Below, piece by piece: positions 25,161 through 32,673 of a DNA stretch of 64,000 bases. The notes beneath the pieces are model-generated. The model was not told the DNA's origin and did no database searches. It saw nothing but the letters and a program-made list of their open reading frames with translations. The translations under genes were made by a program, and so were the position numbers. The stretch comes from Devosia sp. (GTDB lineage Bacteria; Pseudomonadota; Alphaproteobacteria; Rhizobiales; Devosiaceae). The stretch spans positions 1-64,000 of the forward strand of contig JAQGJK010000013.1 of the NCBI GenBank assembly GCA_028290665.1, in the 5' to 3' direction. Position 1 is the stretch's first letter; each line of letters opens with the position of its first letter.

Positions 25161-25185
25161 GGAACAAATTCCTGTGAGTTCGGTT
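25161..25185 (+). promoter_or_regulatory. Putative EcfG/RpoE2-type general stress promoter
   Basis: GGAAC at 25161-25165 is followed 16 bp later by GGTT (25182-25185), that is GGAAC-N18-TT. This fits the alphaproteobacterial EcfG/RpoE2 consensus (GGAAC-N16/17-cGTT). It lies 39 bp upstream of the start of the 24-residue membrane protein gene, a normal distance. The -10 element is imperfect in its first base, so this is a motif match, not proof. Confidence 0.5.
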
Positions 25186-25223
25186 GAATCGGCGTCTATG
25201 GCGTCAACAAAGGGCTCAACCAA

Positions 25224-25298
25224 ATGTCTTCAGTCATCTATCTCGTCGGCCTCGTGGTCGTCGTCCTGGCCATCCTGTCCTTCTTCGGCCTGCGTTAA
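25224..25298 (+). CDS. Hydrophobic 24-aa small membrane protein
   Basis: A 24-residue protein, MSSVIYLVGLVVVVLAIL then SFFGLR, which is essentially one transmembrane helix. The start has AAAGGG about 10 bases upstream, and the frame ends in TAA before an RBS-like GGGGAGG for the next gene at 25323. Similar very short single-helix proteins occur in other Hyphomicrobiales, to my recollection, often with general stress promoters. It lies below a GGAAC-type promoter and above two other membrane protein genes. Role unknown; possibly a small regulator or stabiliser of a membrane complex. Confidence 0.6.
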   Translation: MSSVIYLVGLVVVVLAILSFFGLR

Positions 25299-25322
25299 GC
25301 GGCCAAAGGGGAGGACACGCAC

Positions 25323-26213
25323 ATGACCATTGCCACACCGACGGATATTGCCGTCGTCACCACTGGTGAAAACACGCAATCGGGCTCGTATGTCGAGTGG
25401 GCTGCGATCTTCGCGGGTATTGTCGTCGCCGCGGCGATTTCGCTGCTGTTGCTGACCTTCGGGTCCGCAATCGGCTTGAGCTTTACCAATTTCAGCGCTG
25501 GCCCCGACGTCAATCCGGTGTTCATCGCTATCGCTGCCGCCACCTGGCTGCTGCTGGTACAGGTTTCGAGCTACATGGCAGGCGGCTACATCGCTGGCCG
25601 GCTGCGTCGGCGGTTCCATGACGCCACTGAGCATGAGTCGGACATCCGCGATGGCCTCCACGGCTTGATCGTCTGGGCGGGTGGTACATTGCTCAGCGCG
25701 ATGATCATCGCCTCGGGTGTCGGCGCTGCGGCGAACGCCGTTGGTTCGGCTGCCGCAACGGCTGTCGAAGCGGGCGCCAATGCCGCCGATTCGATCGATC
25801 CCAATGCCTACCTCGTCGATACGCTGTATCGCCCGGCGCCCGGCACTGGCGGGACGACGGTGTTCAATGACACTACCGCGCAGCGTGACGAAGCCGGTCG
25901 CATTTTCGGCGCGGTGAGCGATGGGTCAATCAGCGATGCCGACAAAGCCTATCTGGTGCAATCGGTCGCTGCCAATACCGGGCTGCCGGAAGCCGATGCG
26001 CAGGCCCGCGTCGACCAGGCTGTGACGGCGTTCGACGATGCCAAAGCGAAAGCAGCGGCAGCGGCCGAAACTGCTCGGAAGACGGCCGTGCTGGCAGCTT
26101 TCCTCACTGCCGCAGCCCTGCTCGTCAGTGCTGCAGCGGCGTGGTGGGCGGCAATGAGCGGTGGCAACCATCGCGACAAGCAGGTGGTGTTCGCTGGCTT
26201 TGGCCGGTTCTAA
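25323..26213 (+). CDS. Conserved hypothetical membrane protein
   Basis: A 296-residue protein with about four transmembrane helices (roughly residues 24-52, 64-95, 112-142 and 252-280). Helices are rich in Gly and Ala (for example MAGGYIAGRL), as in packed glycine-zipper membrane proteins. Between helices 3 and 4 is an acidic soluble region (about 150-250) with helical heptads. No catalytic motif is seen. GGGGAGG lies upstream of ATG 25323. It sits between two tiny membrane protein genes in a short operon led by a GGAAC-type promoter, suggesting a role in general stress or envelope adaptation. Function is not known. Confidence 0.72.
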   Translation: MTIATPTDIAVVTTGENTQSGSYVEWAAIFAGIVVAAAISLLLLTFGSAIGLSFTNFSAGPDVNPVFIAIAAATWLLLVQVSSYMAGGYIAGRLRRRFHDATEHESDIRDGLHGLIVWAGGTLLSAMIIASGVGAAANAVGSAAATAVEAGANAADSIDPNAYLVDTLYRPAPGTGGTTVFNDTTAQRDEAGRIFGAVSDGSISDADKAYLVQSVAANTGLPEADAQARVDQAVTAFDDAKAKAAAAAETARKTAVLAAFLTAAALLVSAAAAWWAAMSGGNHRDKQVVFAGFGRF

Positions 26214-26229
26214 TCAGGAGATCTGACGA

Positions 26230-26310
26230 ATGTTCAGAGGAATTGGACTATGGCTGCTTGGCGTGCCGATCTGGTTGGTGCTGATCATCGTGTTCTTCAT
26301 CCACCGCTAG
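26230..26310 (+). CDS. Hydrophobic 26-aa small membrane protein
   Basis: A 26-residue protein starting MFRGIGLWLLGVPIWLVLII, with one transmembrane helix and a basic end (HR). A strong AGGAG lies about ten bases before ATG 26230, 16 bp after the stop of the larger membrane protein gene. It resembles short lmo0937/DUF-type membrane peptides in general character, but no firm family call is possible. A hairpin follows at 26331. Confidence 0.58.
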   Translation: MFRGIGLWLLGVPIWLVLIIVFFIHR

Positions 26311-26320
26311 GCTAAGGCGA

Positions 26321-26839
26321 TTATCGGTCAAGGGCGGAACTCCGGTTCCGCCCTTTGCTATTTGGCGTCGTGGCGCCGAGCATGCCTCGGTAAACCCCCG
26401 GACTCGACCCCGGGATTTCGAGGGCATCTAGGCGTTTCTTATAAAAGGCGATCGGCCCTGGATCGCCGATGATGGCGTAGGCGTATCCGGCTTCGCGCAT
26501 GCCGCGCAGCGTCGCGATCAGCAGCGCGTCGCCAATCCCCTGCCCCCGCTCCGCTTCGAGGACCCCGGTCGGGCCAAAAAAGCCCTTGGCGGTCGCATCG
26601 TGGCAGGCAAAACCGAGCAGTTCGCCCTCCCGCACTGCAATCCAGCAGGTGACCGGCAGTTGCGACAGCGTCAGCGCTGCTTCCCCGAGCCATGGTGCAT
26701 CGAAGTGCTCGCGGACGAAGTCGAGAATGATTTCCCGTTCGGGCGGTAAGGCGCGGCGGACGGCAATGCCAGCCTGCAGCACCCGAGCCTCGGCCGGAAA
26801 TTCGGGTAGGTCGTATAGCCGCACCAGCAGATCGGGCAT
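26321..26839 (-). CDS. GNAT-family N-acetyltransferase
   Basis: A 172-residue protein with the GNAT fold: the acetyl-CoA binding motif A is around LEAERGQGIGDALLIATLRGMREAGYAYAIIG, and PIAFYKKRLDAL forms motif B. The substrate is unknown. The last 15 residues (SKGRNRSSALDR) are encoded by the hairpin described at 26331, so the native end may have been altered. It starts two bases after the stop of the GH20 gene upstream on the same strand, so the two are probably cotranscribed; an amino-sugar substrate is possible. Confidence 0.75.
   Translation of the reverse strand: MPDLLVRLYDLPEFPAEARVLQAGIAVRRALPPEREIILDFVREHFDAPWLGEAALTLSQLPVTCWIAVREGELLGFACHDATAKGFFGPTGVLEAERGQGIGDALLIATLRGMREAGYAYAIIGDPGPIAFYKKRLDALEIPGSSPGVYRGMLGATTPNSKGRNRSSALDR
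26331..26356. terminator. Hairpin downstream of small membrane cassette, inside convergent gene
   Basis: AGGGCGGAAC (26331-26340) and GTTCCGCCCT (26345-26354) form a perfect 10-bp stem with a TCCG loop, followed by TT only. It lies 20 bp after the 26-residue gene and could end that operon, but it is also inside the 3' end of the convergent GNAT coding sequence. Confidence 0.5.
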
Positions 26840-26841
26840 GG

Positions 26842-28791
26842 CTACAACCCCGCCATGTCAGTCGTGCCGTAGAGCGACGGCATCAGATTGGCCGCAACGG
26901 AAAACCGGGCAAAATCCTTGCGCTCGGGCGCGGTCCAGCCCGTTTCGGCGATGGCCGAGAGGCGCGGAAACACCAGGCGATCGAACACCGCCCGGTCGGC
27001 CATCGGCTCGGACCAGACGCAGCCCTGCACACCTAGTAGTCTTTCGCGCTCGGCCGCGCTCCAGCCGGTCGCGGGATCAAAGGCATAGGCCTTGGCGGGC
27101 GACGACCAGCCGGCCCAGTGCGCACCGGGCTCGGCCCATTCGGGGCCGTTGGCCATATCGAGATAATACGTCTGGCCCGGAGCGACAACGACGTCATAGC
27201 CTTCCCGCGCCAGTTCCTGACTGGCGGCGACCGTGGTCCAGCCGACGAGATAGCAGTCCTCGCGGTCGATACCGCCGCCGTCGCGGGCCTCCTCCCATGC
27301 GCCGGTGATCCTGCCGTTGGCGGTGAGGAACGCCTGCACTCGCTTGAGGAAGTGCGCCTGCAGCGGCGCCGGGCCATCGCCTCCAGTGGTTTCGAGCAAG
27401 GTTCTGGCGAGAGGCGAAGTCGCCCAGGCCTCGTGCGGGACTTCGTCGGCGCCGACATGGAACCAGCGGCTGGGGAACAGTTCGAGCATTTCGGCAAAGA
27501 TGGTTTCGACCGCCGCATAGACCGCCTCGACACCGGGGTTAAGACAGTTGTTGGGGAAACTCTGGATGGACTCATAAAGCCCGTTTTCTCCCGCGTCGCG
27601 GAGGTGCGGCAGGGCCTGTAGCAGCGCAAAGCAATGCCCCGGCACGTCGATTTCCGGGATAATCTCGATGCCGAGTTCAGCCGCCAGCGCCACGATCTCG
27701 GTAATGGCCGCCTTGGTATAAAAGCCACCGGCGCGCTCGGGGCCGGAGCCGAGCAGCGGCGGAATCGGCAGGCCGAAGCCGCGCCACGCACCGATGGCGG
27801 TCAGGGCCGGGAATGCATCGATCTCGACGCGCCAGGCCTCGTCATCGGACAGATGCCAGTGGAAGCGGTTGAGCTTGTTCCACGCCATGATGCGGAGGAA
27901 TTGCTTCACCTCCTCGGTGCTGTAGAATCGCCTTGCGACGTCGAGATGCATGCCGCGCCAGCCATGAGCCGGGGCATCGGCGATGTAGCCGCCGGTCGGG
28001 AAGGAAAACATGTCGGCATCGAGGCGGGAGCCGCGTTGCACCTGGCCGAGGGTGATCAGCCCATACAGCAGGCCGGCGCTGCTGCCCCCGGCGATGGCGA
28101 CGGAATCCGTCGCAAAGGTGATGCGATAGGCCTCGCCACCAAGCTTTGAGTCGAGCGCGACACGGACGACACAGCCATCCTCTGCATCGCCTCGCACGAG
28201 GCCGGCGCCGGGAAACAGGGCGTTGGCAAGCGCCGCAAAAACTTCTACGACGCTGCCGGCAGTCTCGCTGTCGGCCTCGAACACAAATCCCTGCGGCACG
28301 CTGCGTCGCCCGGAGATGGCGATCTCGGCCGGCCACGGCAGGATAGTCGCTGGCGCCGTGGTTTTGCCCTTGAGCCGCATGACGCCGCGGCGGTGGGGTT
28401 CGGCGGAATGTTCGAGCCGCGTCGGCTCGGTCGGCAGCGCATGAGCGGTGCCGTCGGCAGTGACGAGAAACCCGTAAACGGCACCATCGGTCCAGTGCTG
28501 CAAAGCATAGTCGAGCTTATCGATACTGACCGACCAGCAGGCGTCGGGCTGCAGGATGAAGCCCGGACCTGGGGCGATTTCACAGTAATTCGAGAGGCGC
28601 ATGACCACCGAGCCACCGGTAAGCGTCGCGCTGTCGGCGATCCGGGCCGGACCAGAAAAGCCCAGTTTAAAGCCGCTGACCGGGACATCCGCACCGTTGA
28701 ATACGGTCAGCCGATACAGGTCCGGCGTCGCTCTGTTGCCGGGGATGAAGGCACTCGATAGCCGGACTTGATGAGACCAATGCGCAACCAT
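26842..28791 (-). CDS. Beta-N-acetylhexosaminidase (GH20)
   Basis: A 649-residue glycoside hydrolase family 20 enzyme. An N-terminal region (1-140) precedes the GH20b-like domain (about 145-270) and the catalytic TIM barrel (about 275-640). The catalytic pair is D449-E450 in HVGADEVPHEAW; HLSDDEAWRVEI and PEIDVPGHCFA are conserved substrate-site motifs. It removes terminal beta-linked GlcNAc or GalNAc. No signal peptide is visible, so it would act in the cytoplasm on imported oligosaccharides unless another export route exists. It is cotranscribed with the GNAT gene. Confidence 0.9.
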   Translation of the reverse strand: MVAHWSHQVRLSSAFIPGNRATPDLYRLTVFNGADVPVSGFKLGFSGPARIADSATLTGGSVVMRLSNYCEIAPGPGFILQPDACWSVSIDKLDYALQHWTDGAVYGFLVTADGTAHALPTEPTRLEHSAEPHRRGVMRLKGKTTAPATILPWPAEIAISGRRSVPQGFVFEADSETAGSVVEVFAALANALFPGAGLVRGDAEDGCVVRVALDSKLGGEAYRITFATDSVAIAGGSSAGLLYGLITLGQVQRGSRLDADMFSFPTGGYIADAPAHGWRGMHLDVARRFYSTEEVKQFLRIMAWNKLNRFHWHLSDDEAWRVEIDAFPALTAIGAWRGFGLPIPPLLGSGPERAGGFYTKAAITEIVALAAELGIEIIPEIDVPGHCFALLQALPHLRDAGENGLYESIQSFPNNCLNPGVEAVYAAVETIFAEMLELFPSRWFHVGADEVPHEAWATSPLARTLLETTGGDGPAPLQAHFLKRVQAFLTANGRITGAWEEARDGGGIDREDCYLVGWTTVAASQELAREGYDVVVAPGQTYYLDMANGPEWAEPGAHWAGWSSPAKAYAFDPATGWSAAERERLLGVQGCVWSEPMADRAVFDRLVFPRLSAIAETGWTAPERKDFARFSVAANLMPSLYGTTDMAGL

Positions 28792-28821
28792 TCTGATACC
28801 ACTTCGCTTGCAGCGGCAGTT

Positions 28822-29883
28822 CTAATCGACGCGGCCGCGCGCCGCAACGGCTAGCGTTTCGATCACTGCACCGCCCTGGACCACATGCACGGCATCGAAC
28901 AGGTTGGAGACGACACAGGCGTGATTAGGAATAATCCGCACGGTGTCGCCGATGCGGGGATAGGCCGAAGCGGCGGGCAGTTCGACCACGGCGTGCTCCT
29001 CGGACAGCGATTTGATGATGGCCTCAGGGTAGTCCCCGATGTAGCCGAAACCTTCGAGGCCGAGCAGGTCGCTCGACAGCGTCTTGGAGCCGGCATCGAG
29101 CACCGCGCGGGTGCCGTTCGGGCGGCTCACCACGGTTGCCAACACGGTCAGGGCGCAATCCTCGAAAGTCGCGGCGCCTTTCTCGACCTGATAACGGTCG
29201 AAATAGATGTAGGTGCCGGGCCGGGCTTCGGTGACGACGCCGCCCTTCAACCTCCACATGTCGGGTGAATTGCCGCTCGACACCGCCGGAACCGGAATGC
29301 CCGCGGCGTCGAACAATTCGAGTGCATCGCTGAGCCAGAGTTCGGACTGGGCAAGCCGGCCGGCGGGCGGATAGGTCATCAGCCCTTCAAACACCAGGCC
29401 AGGGCTGATGATCAGCTTGCGCGCCAGCAGCACGGCGCGATCGGGTGTCGGCACGCCGCAGCGACCGCCCCCGGTGTCGCACTCGATGAACACGCGCAGC
29501 GGCTTGCCGGTGTCGGCGAAGGTCGCTGAATAGCCGGCCAGCGTCGCTTCGCTGTCGGCGGTAACGGCGAGGCTGACGCGCTGGTTCAGCGCCTGGAGCC
29601 GCGCGAGTTTTCGCGGCCCGACGATATTGTACGGCAAAAATAGATCGTTGAGGCCGGCCTCCGCCATTACCTCAGCTTCCCCGAGCTTCTGCACCGTGAT
29701 GCCGACCGCGCCGGCCTCGACTTGCAATTTAGCGAACTGCGGCAGCTTGTGAGTTTTCACATGCGGGCGGAGTTTGAGGCCATTGGCATCGGCATGCGCC
29801 TGGGCACGGGCAATGTTGGCCATGACGCGATCGAGGTCGATAAGCACGCAAGGGGTGTCGAGTTCGCCGATGCCGTGCGCCAT
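28822..29883 (-). CDS. D-threonine aldolase / D-serine dehydratase-like PLP enzyme (DSD1 family)
   Basis: A 353-residue fold-type III PLP enzyme. The PLP lysine is in RPHVKTHK (residues 39-46), and the Zn-binding and C-terminal beta domain motifs appear at DAGSKTLSSD and NHACVVSNLFD (His/Cys). Family members cleave D-threonine to glycine and acetaldehyde or dehydrate D-serine. I chose ATG 29883 (MAHGIGELDTPCVLIDLD); the longer frame from 29979 would overlap the promoter region. It is divergent from a D-amino-acid-type aminotransferase gene 101 bp away. The exact substrate is not determinable. Confidence 0.85.
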   Translation of the reverse strand: MAHGIGELDTPCVLIDLDRVMANIARAQAHADANGLKLRPHVKTHKLPQFAKLQVEAGAVGITVQKLGEAEVMAEAGLNDLFLPYNIVGPRKLARLQALNQRVSLAVTADSEATLAGYSATFADTGKPLRVFIECDTGGGRCGVPTPDRAVLLARKLIISPGLVFEGLMTYPPAGRLAQSELWLSDALELFDAAGIPVPAVSSGNSPDMWRLKGGVVTEARPGTYIYFDRYQVEKGAATFEDCALTVLATVVSRPNGTRAVLDAGSKTLSSDLLGLEGFGYIGDYPEAIIKSLSEEHAVVELPAASAYPRIGDTVRIIPNHACVVSNLFDAVHVVQGGAVIETLAVAARGRVD

Positions 29884-29984
29884 TGGTTGAAAGTCTCCGA
29901 TCGGTAAGGCGCTACATTCAGCCCCTTGCCGCTGCCGATCAAGAGTGCTGAAACGGCTTTTCCATTCAATCGGGGGCACCCTTA

Positions 29985-30914
29985 ATGGCCTATGGCGTCC
30001 ACGCCTATGTCGATGATCCGCGCAACGCGACCATCCTGATCGCGGTCAACGACACGCTGGTACCGCGCGCCCAGGCGACGGTGTCGGTGTTCGATGCCGG
30101 GTTCGTGCTGGGCGATGGCGTGTGGGAAGGGCTGCGGGTCCACGGGGGCGGCATTCCGTTCCTGTCGGCGCATCTCGAACGGCTGTACGAAGGCGCCAAG
30201 GCGCTTGATTTCGAGATCGGGCTGACGCCCGCGGCGCTGAAGGCAAGGCTGTTCCGCTGCCTGGCGGCCAACGGCATGACCGATGGGGTACATCTGCGGC
30301 TGATGGTGACGCGCGGTATCAAGGCGACGCCGTACCAGGACCCGCGCGTCACCATCGGGCCGGCAACCATCGTCATCATCCCCGAATACAAGACGCCGAG
30401 CCTCCGGCCGGAGGGGATTTCGCTGTTCACCTCGACGATCCGGCGGACAGCGCCCGACATGCAGGACCAGAAGCTCAATTCGCATTCCAAGCTCAACTGC
30501 ATCCAAGCCTGCATCCAGGCGACTAAGGCCGGTGCCGACGAGGCGCTGATGCTTGACCCGCAGGGGTTCGTCGCGACCTGCAACTCGACGCATTTTTTCA
30601 TCGTCCGGCGCGGCGAACTGTGGACCTCGACGGGCGATTATTGTCTCGGCGGCATCACCCGCGGTAACGTCATCCGGGTGGCGGAGGCGGCGGGGATCGT
30701 GATCCGGCAGAAGAATTTCTCGCTGACCGACGTTTATGGCGCCGACGAAGCGTTCGTCACCGGCACCTTCGCCGGGCTGTCGCCGGTGCGGGAAGTCGAC
30801 GGCCGGCTCATCGGGCATCCGCTGACCGGGCCGGGGCCGATCCCGGGCGAAATGACGACGCGGCTCGCAGCCCTCTATCGCGACCTGATCGGCCAAGAGA
30901 TCGAGCGACCGTGA
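29985..30914 (+). CDS. Class IV aminotransferase (D-amino acid / branched-chain type)
   Basis: A 309-residue fold-type IV PLP enzyme. Motifs include VSVFDAGFVLGDGVWEGLRV near the start, the PLP lysine in NSHSKLNCIQA and GGITRGNVIRVAEAAGI. It would transfer amino groups of D-amino acids or branched-chain amino acids. Its divergent neighbour is a D-threonine/D-serine enzyme, which favours D-amino acid use. The stop overlaps the P-loop protein gene (GTGA at 30911-30914), so the two products probably act together. Confidence 0.85.
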   Translation: MAYGVHAYVDDPRNATILIAVNDTLVPRAQATVSVFDAGFVLGDGVWEGLRVHGGGIPFLSAHLERLYEGAKALDFEIGLTPAALKARLFRCLAANGMTDGVHLRLMVTRGIKATPYQDPRVTIGPATIVIIPEYKTPSLRPEGISLFTSTIRRTAPDMQDQKLNSHSKLNCIQACIQATKAGADEALMLDPQGFVATCNSTHFFIVRRGELWTSTGDYCLGGITRGNVIRVAEAAGIVIRQKNFSLTDVYGADEAFVTGTFAGLSPVREVDGRLIGHPLTGPGPIPGEMTTRLAALYRDLIGQEIERP

Positions 30915-31642
30915 CGGCTCCGGTGCGCATCGCCATGTGGTCGGGTCCGCGCAACCTGTCGACGGCGTTGCTGCGCAGCTTTTCGGCGCGATCCGACTGC
31001 GCCGTGAGTGACGAGCCGTTTTACGCGGCGTTCCTCGCGCAGTCAGGGATCGAGCACCCGATGCGCGAAGCCGTGCTGGCGTCGCAGCCGACCGATCCGG
31101 ATGTCGTGGCCACGGCGCTGCTCGGCGCGGTGCCACGCCAGCGGGCCGTTTGGTACCAGAAGCACATGGCGCACCACATGATTGAGGGCATGCCGCTCGA
31201 CTGGCTGGATGGGGTCAAGAACGCCTTCCTGATCCGCGCGCCGGAACGGGTTCTGGCGAGCTATGTGCAAAAACGCGAGGCAGTGACGCTCGAAGATATC
31301 GGCTATTTGCGGCAGGCCGAGCTGTTCGACCGGGTGGCCGAGCGCACCGGCACTGCACCGCCAGTGATCGATGCGGAAGCTGTGCGCGCCGACCCGGCCG
31401 GGGTGCTGGGACGGCTGTGCGCGGCAATCGGGATCGCCTTTGACCCCTCGATGCTCACCTGGCCGGCGGGGCCGCATCCCGATGACGGAGTGTGGGGGCC
31501 GCACTGGTATGGGGCGATTTATCGGACCACCGGGTTTGCGCCGCCTGAGCCAATGCCACCGCCGCTGCCGGACGCGCTGGCGCGAATCGGCGACGCGGCG
31601 CGGCCGTCCTATGAGCGGCTCAGGCGGTACTGCCTCGCCTGA
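30911..31642 (+). CDS. Sulfotransferase-fold P-loop protein coupled to the aminotransferase
   Basis: A 243-residue protein with an N-terminal P-loop-like MWSGPRNLSTALLRSFSAR, a form seen in sulfotransferase-like proteins that accompany or are fused to class IV aminotransferases. FLIRAPERVLASYVQKREAV corresponds to the second nucleotide-binding motif. Start GTG 30911 overlaps the aminotransferase stop by four bases. A real sulfotransferase reaction is not established for this group. Its 3' end overlaps the convergent epimerase gene by 23 bp. Confidence 0.7.
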   Translation: MTAPVRIAMWSGPRNLSTALLRSFSARSDCAVSDEPFYAAFLAQSGIEHPMREAVLASQPTDPDVVATALLGAVPRQRAVWYQKHMAHHMIEGMPLDWLDGVKNAFLIRAPERVLASYVQKREAVTLEDIGYLRQAELFDRVAERTGTAPPVIDAEAVRADPAGVLGRLCAAIGIAFDPSMLTWPAGPHPDDGVWGPHWYGAIYRTTGFAPPEPMPPPLPDALARIGDAARPSYERLRRYCLA

Positions 31643-32567
31643 AATTACGATACCAGCTGGCGGTCTCCGAAAGCCCGGTGGCAACGGTCTGCGGTGGGAC
31701 CCAGCCGGTGGAAGCGAGGCGGCAAGTGTCGAGACGGAAGCTGCCGGTCAGTTGTTCGAGTTGGCGCGAACGGCCAAGTATTGTCCCAGCGAGACGCAGC
31801 AGTGCTGCCGGTACGTGGACCAGCCGAGGCGGGCGATCCAGCCCCGCGCGCAAGCGGGCGATCAGCGCGCCGGTGGACATGTCACCGTCGTCGGCCACGA
31901 GAAACGTCCCGGCGGTAGCAGTCGCCAGCACGTGACGCACGGCATCCGCGAGATTGCGGGTCGAGACCAGACTGCGGCGGTTGTCGGTGCCGGCAAACGG
32001 CAGCGGCAGAGCACTGTCAGCGAGGCGCAGCAGGCTCAGGAAATTGCTGCCGACGCCCGGGCCGTAAACCAATGGGGGCCGGAGGATGGTGAGGCGTATC
32101 GATGTTCCGTGAAACAGCGCCGTAAGCCCGGCCTCGGCGTCGCGCTTGGAGCGGCCATAGGCAGTAACCGGCGCAAACGCGTCGACCTCGGAAAACGCCG
32201 CATCGCGCCCTTCGCCATACACTGCAACTGAACTCATGAAGACGAAATGCGAAACGCCCGCGCTCAGCCCGGCGCGAGCCAGCGCCAGCGTGGCGTCGAC
32301 ATTGGCGACGGTAAAAGCCGGCTCATCGGCAGCCGCCGGGCCGTGGACATGAACATGGGCGGCGAGGTGGACGACCGCGTCGATGCCGGTCACCGCCGCC
32401 CGCCAGTCTGTCGCGGCAGTCAGCGGGCCGGTTGCGATCCATTCCCCCGACCAGCCAGGCGGCGGGCCATGGCGACCAGTACCGCGCACGACGTGACCAG
32501 CGGCTCGCAACGCCGCGACGGTCGCCCCCCCGACGAAGCCCGACGCTCCTGTCACCAGCACTTGCAC
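31620..32567 (-). CDS. NAD-dependent epimerase/dehydratase
   Basis: A 315-residue extended SDR. The start, VQVLVTGASGFVGGATV, carries the Rossmann GxxGxxG; the catalytic triad is S in FMSSVAVYGE, and YxxxK in AYGRSK. Similar proteins epimerise or dehydrate nucleotide sugars, such as UDP-glucose 4-epimerase-like enzymes. I chose GTG 32567 because the Rossmann strand starts at once; the longer frame from 32621 adds unrelated residues. It shares 23 bp with the convergent P-loop gene at its 3' end. Substrate unknown; dTDP-rhamnose and glycan genes are nearby. Confidence 0.8.
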   Translation of the reverse strand: MQVLVTGASGFVGGATVAALRAAGHVVRGTGRHGPPPGWSGEWIATGPLTAATDWRAAVTGIDAVVHLAAHVHVHGPAAADEPAFTVANVDATLALARAGLSAGVSHFVFMSSVAVYGEGRDAAFSEVDAFAPVTAYGRSKRDAEAGLTALFHGTSIRLTILRPPLVYGPGVGSNFLSLLRLADSALPLPFAGTDNRRSLVSTRNLADAVRHVLATATAGTFLVADDGDMSTGALIARLRAGLDRPPRLVHVPAALLRLAGTILGRSRQLEQLTGSFRLDTCRLASTGWVPPQTVATGLSETASWYRNFRRGSTA

Positions 32568-32673
32568 GTCAAGGTCCTCTTCGAGCAGTGGCAGTCTCGG
32601 GCAAATTATTCTACGCCACAAGTCCGCGGGGCGGTCGACGGATCGTCTTCGCCCGATGGGACGTTAGCGCGCC

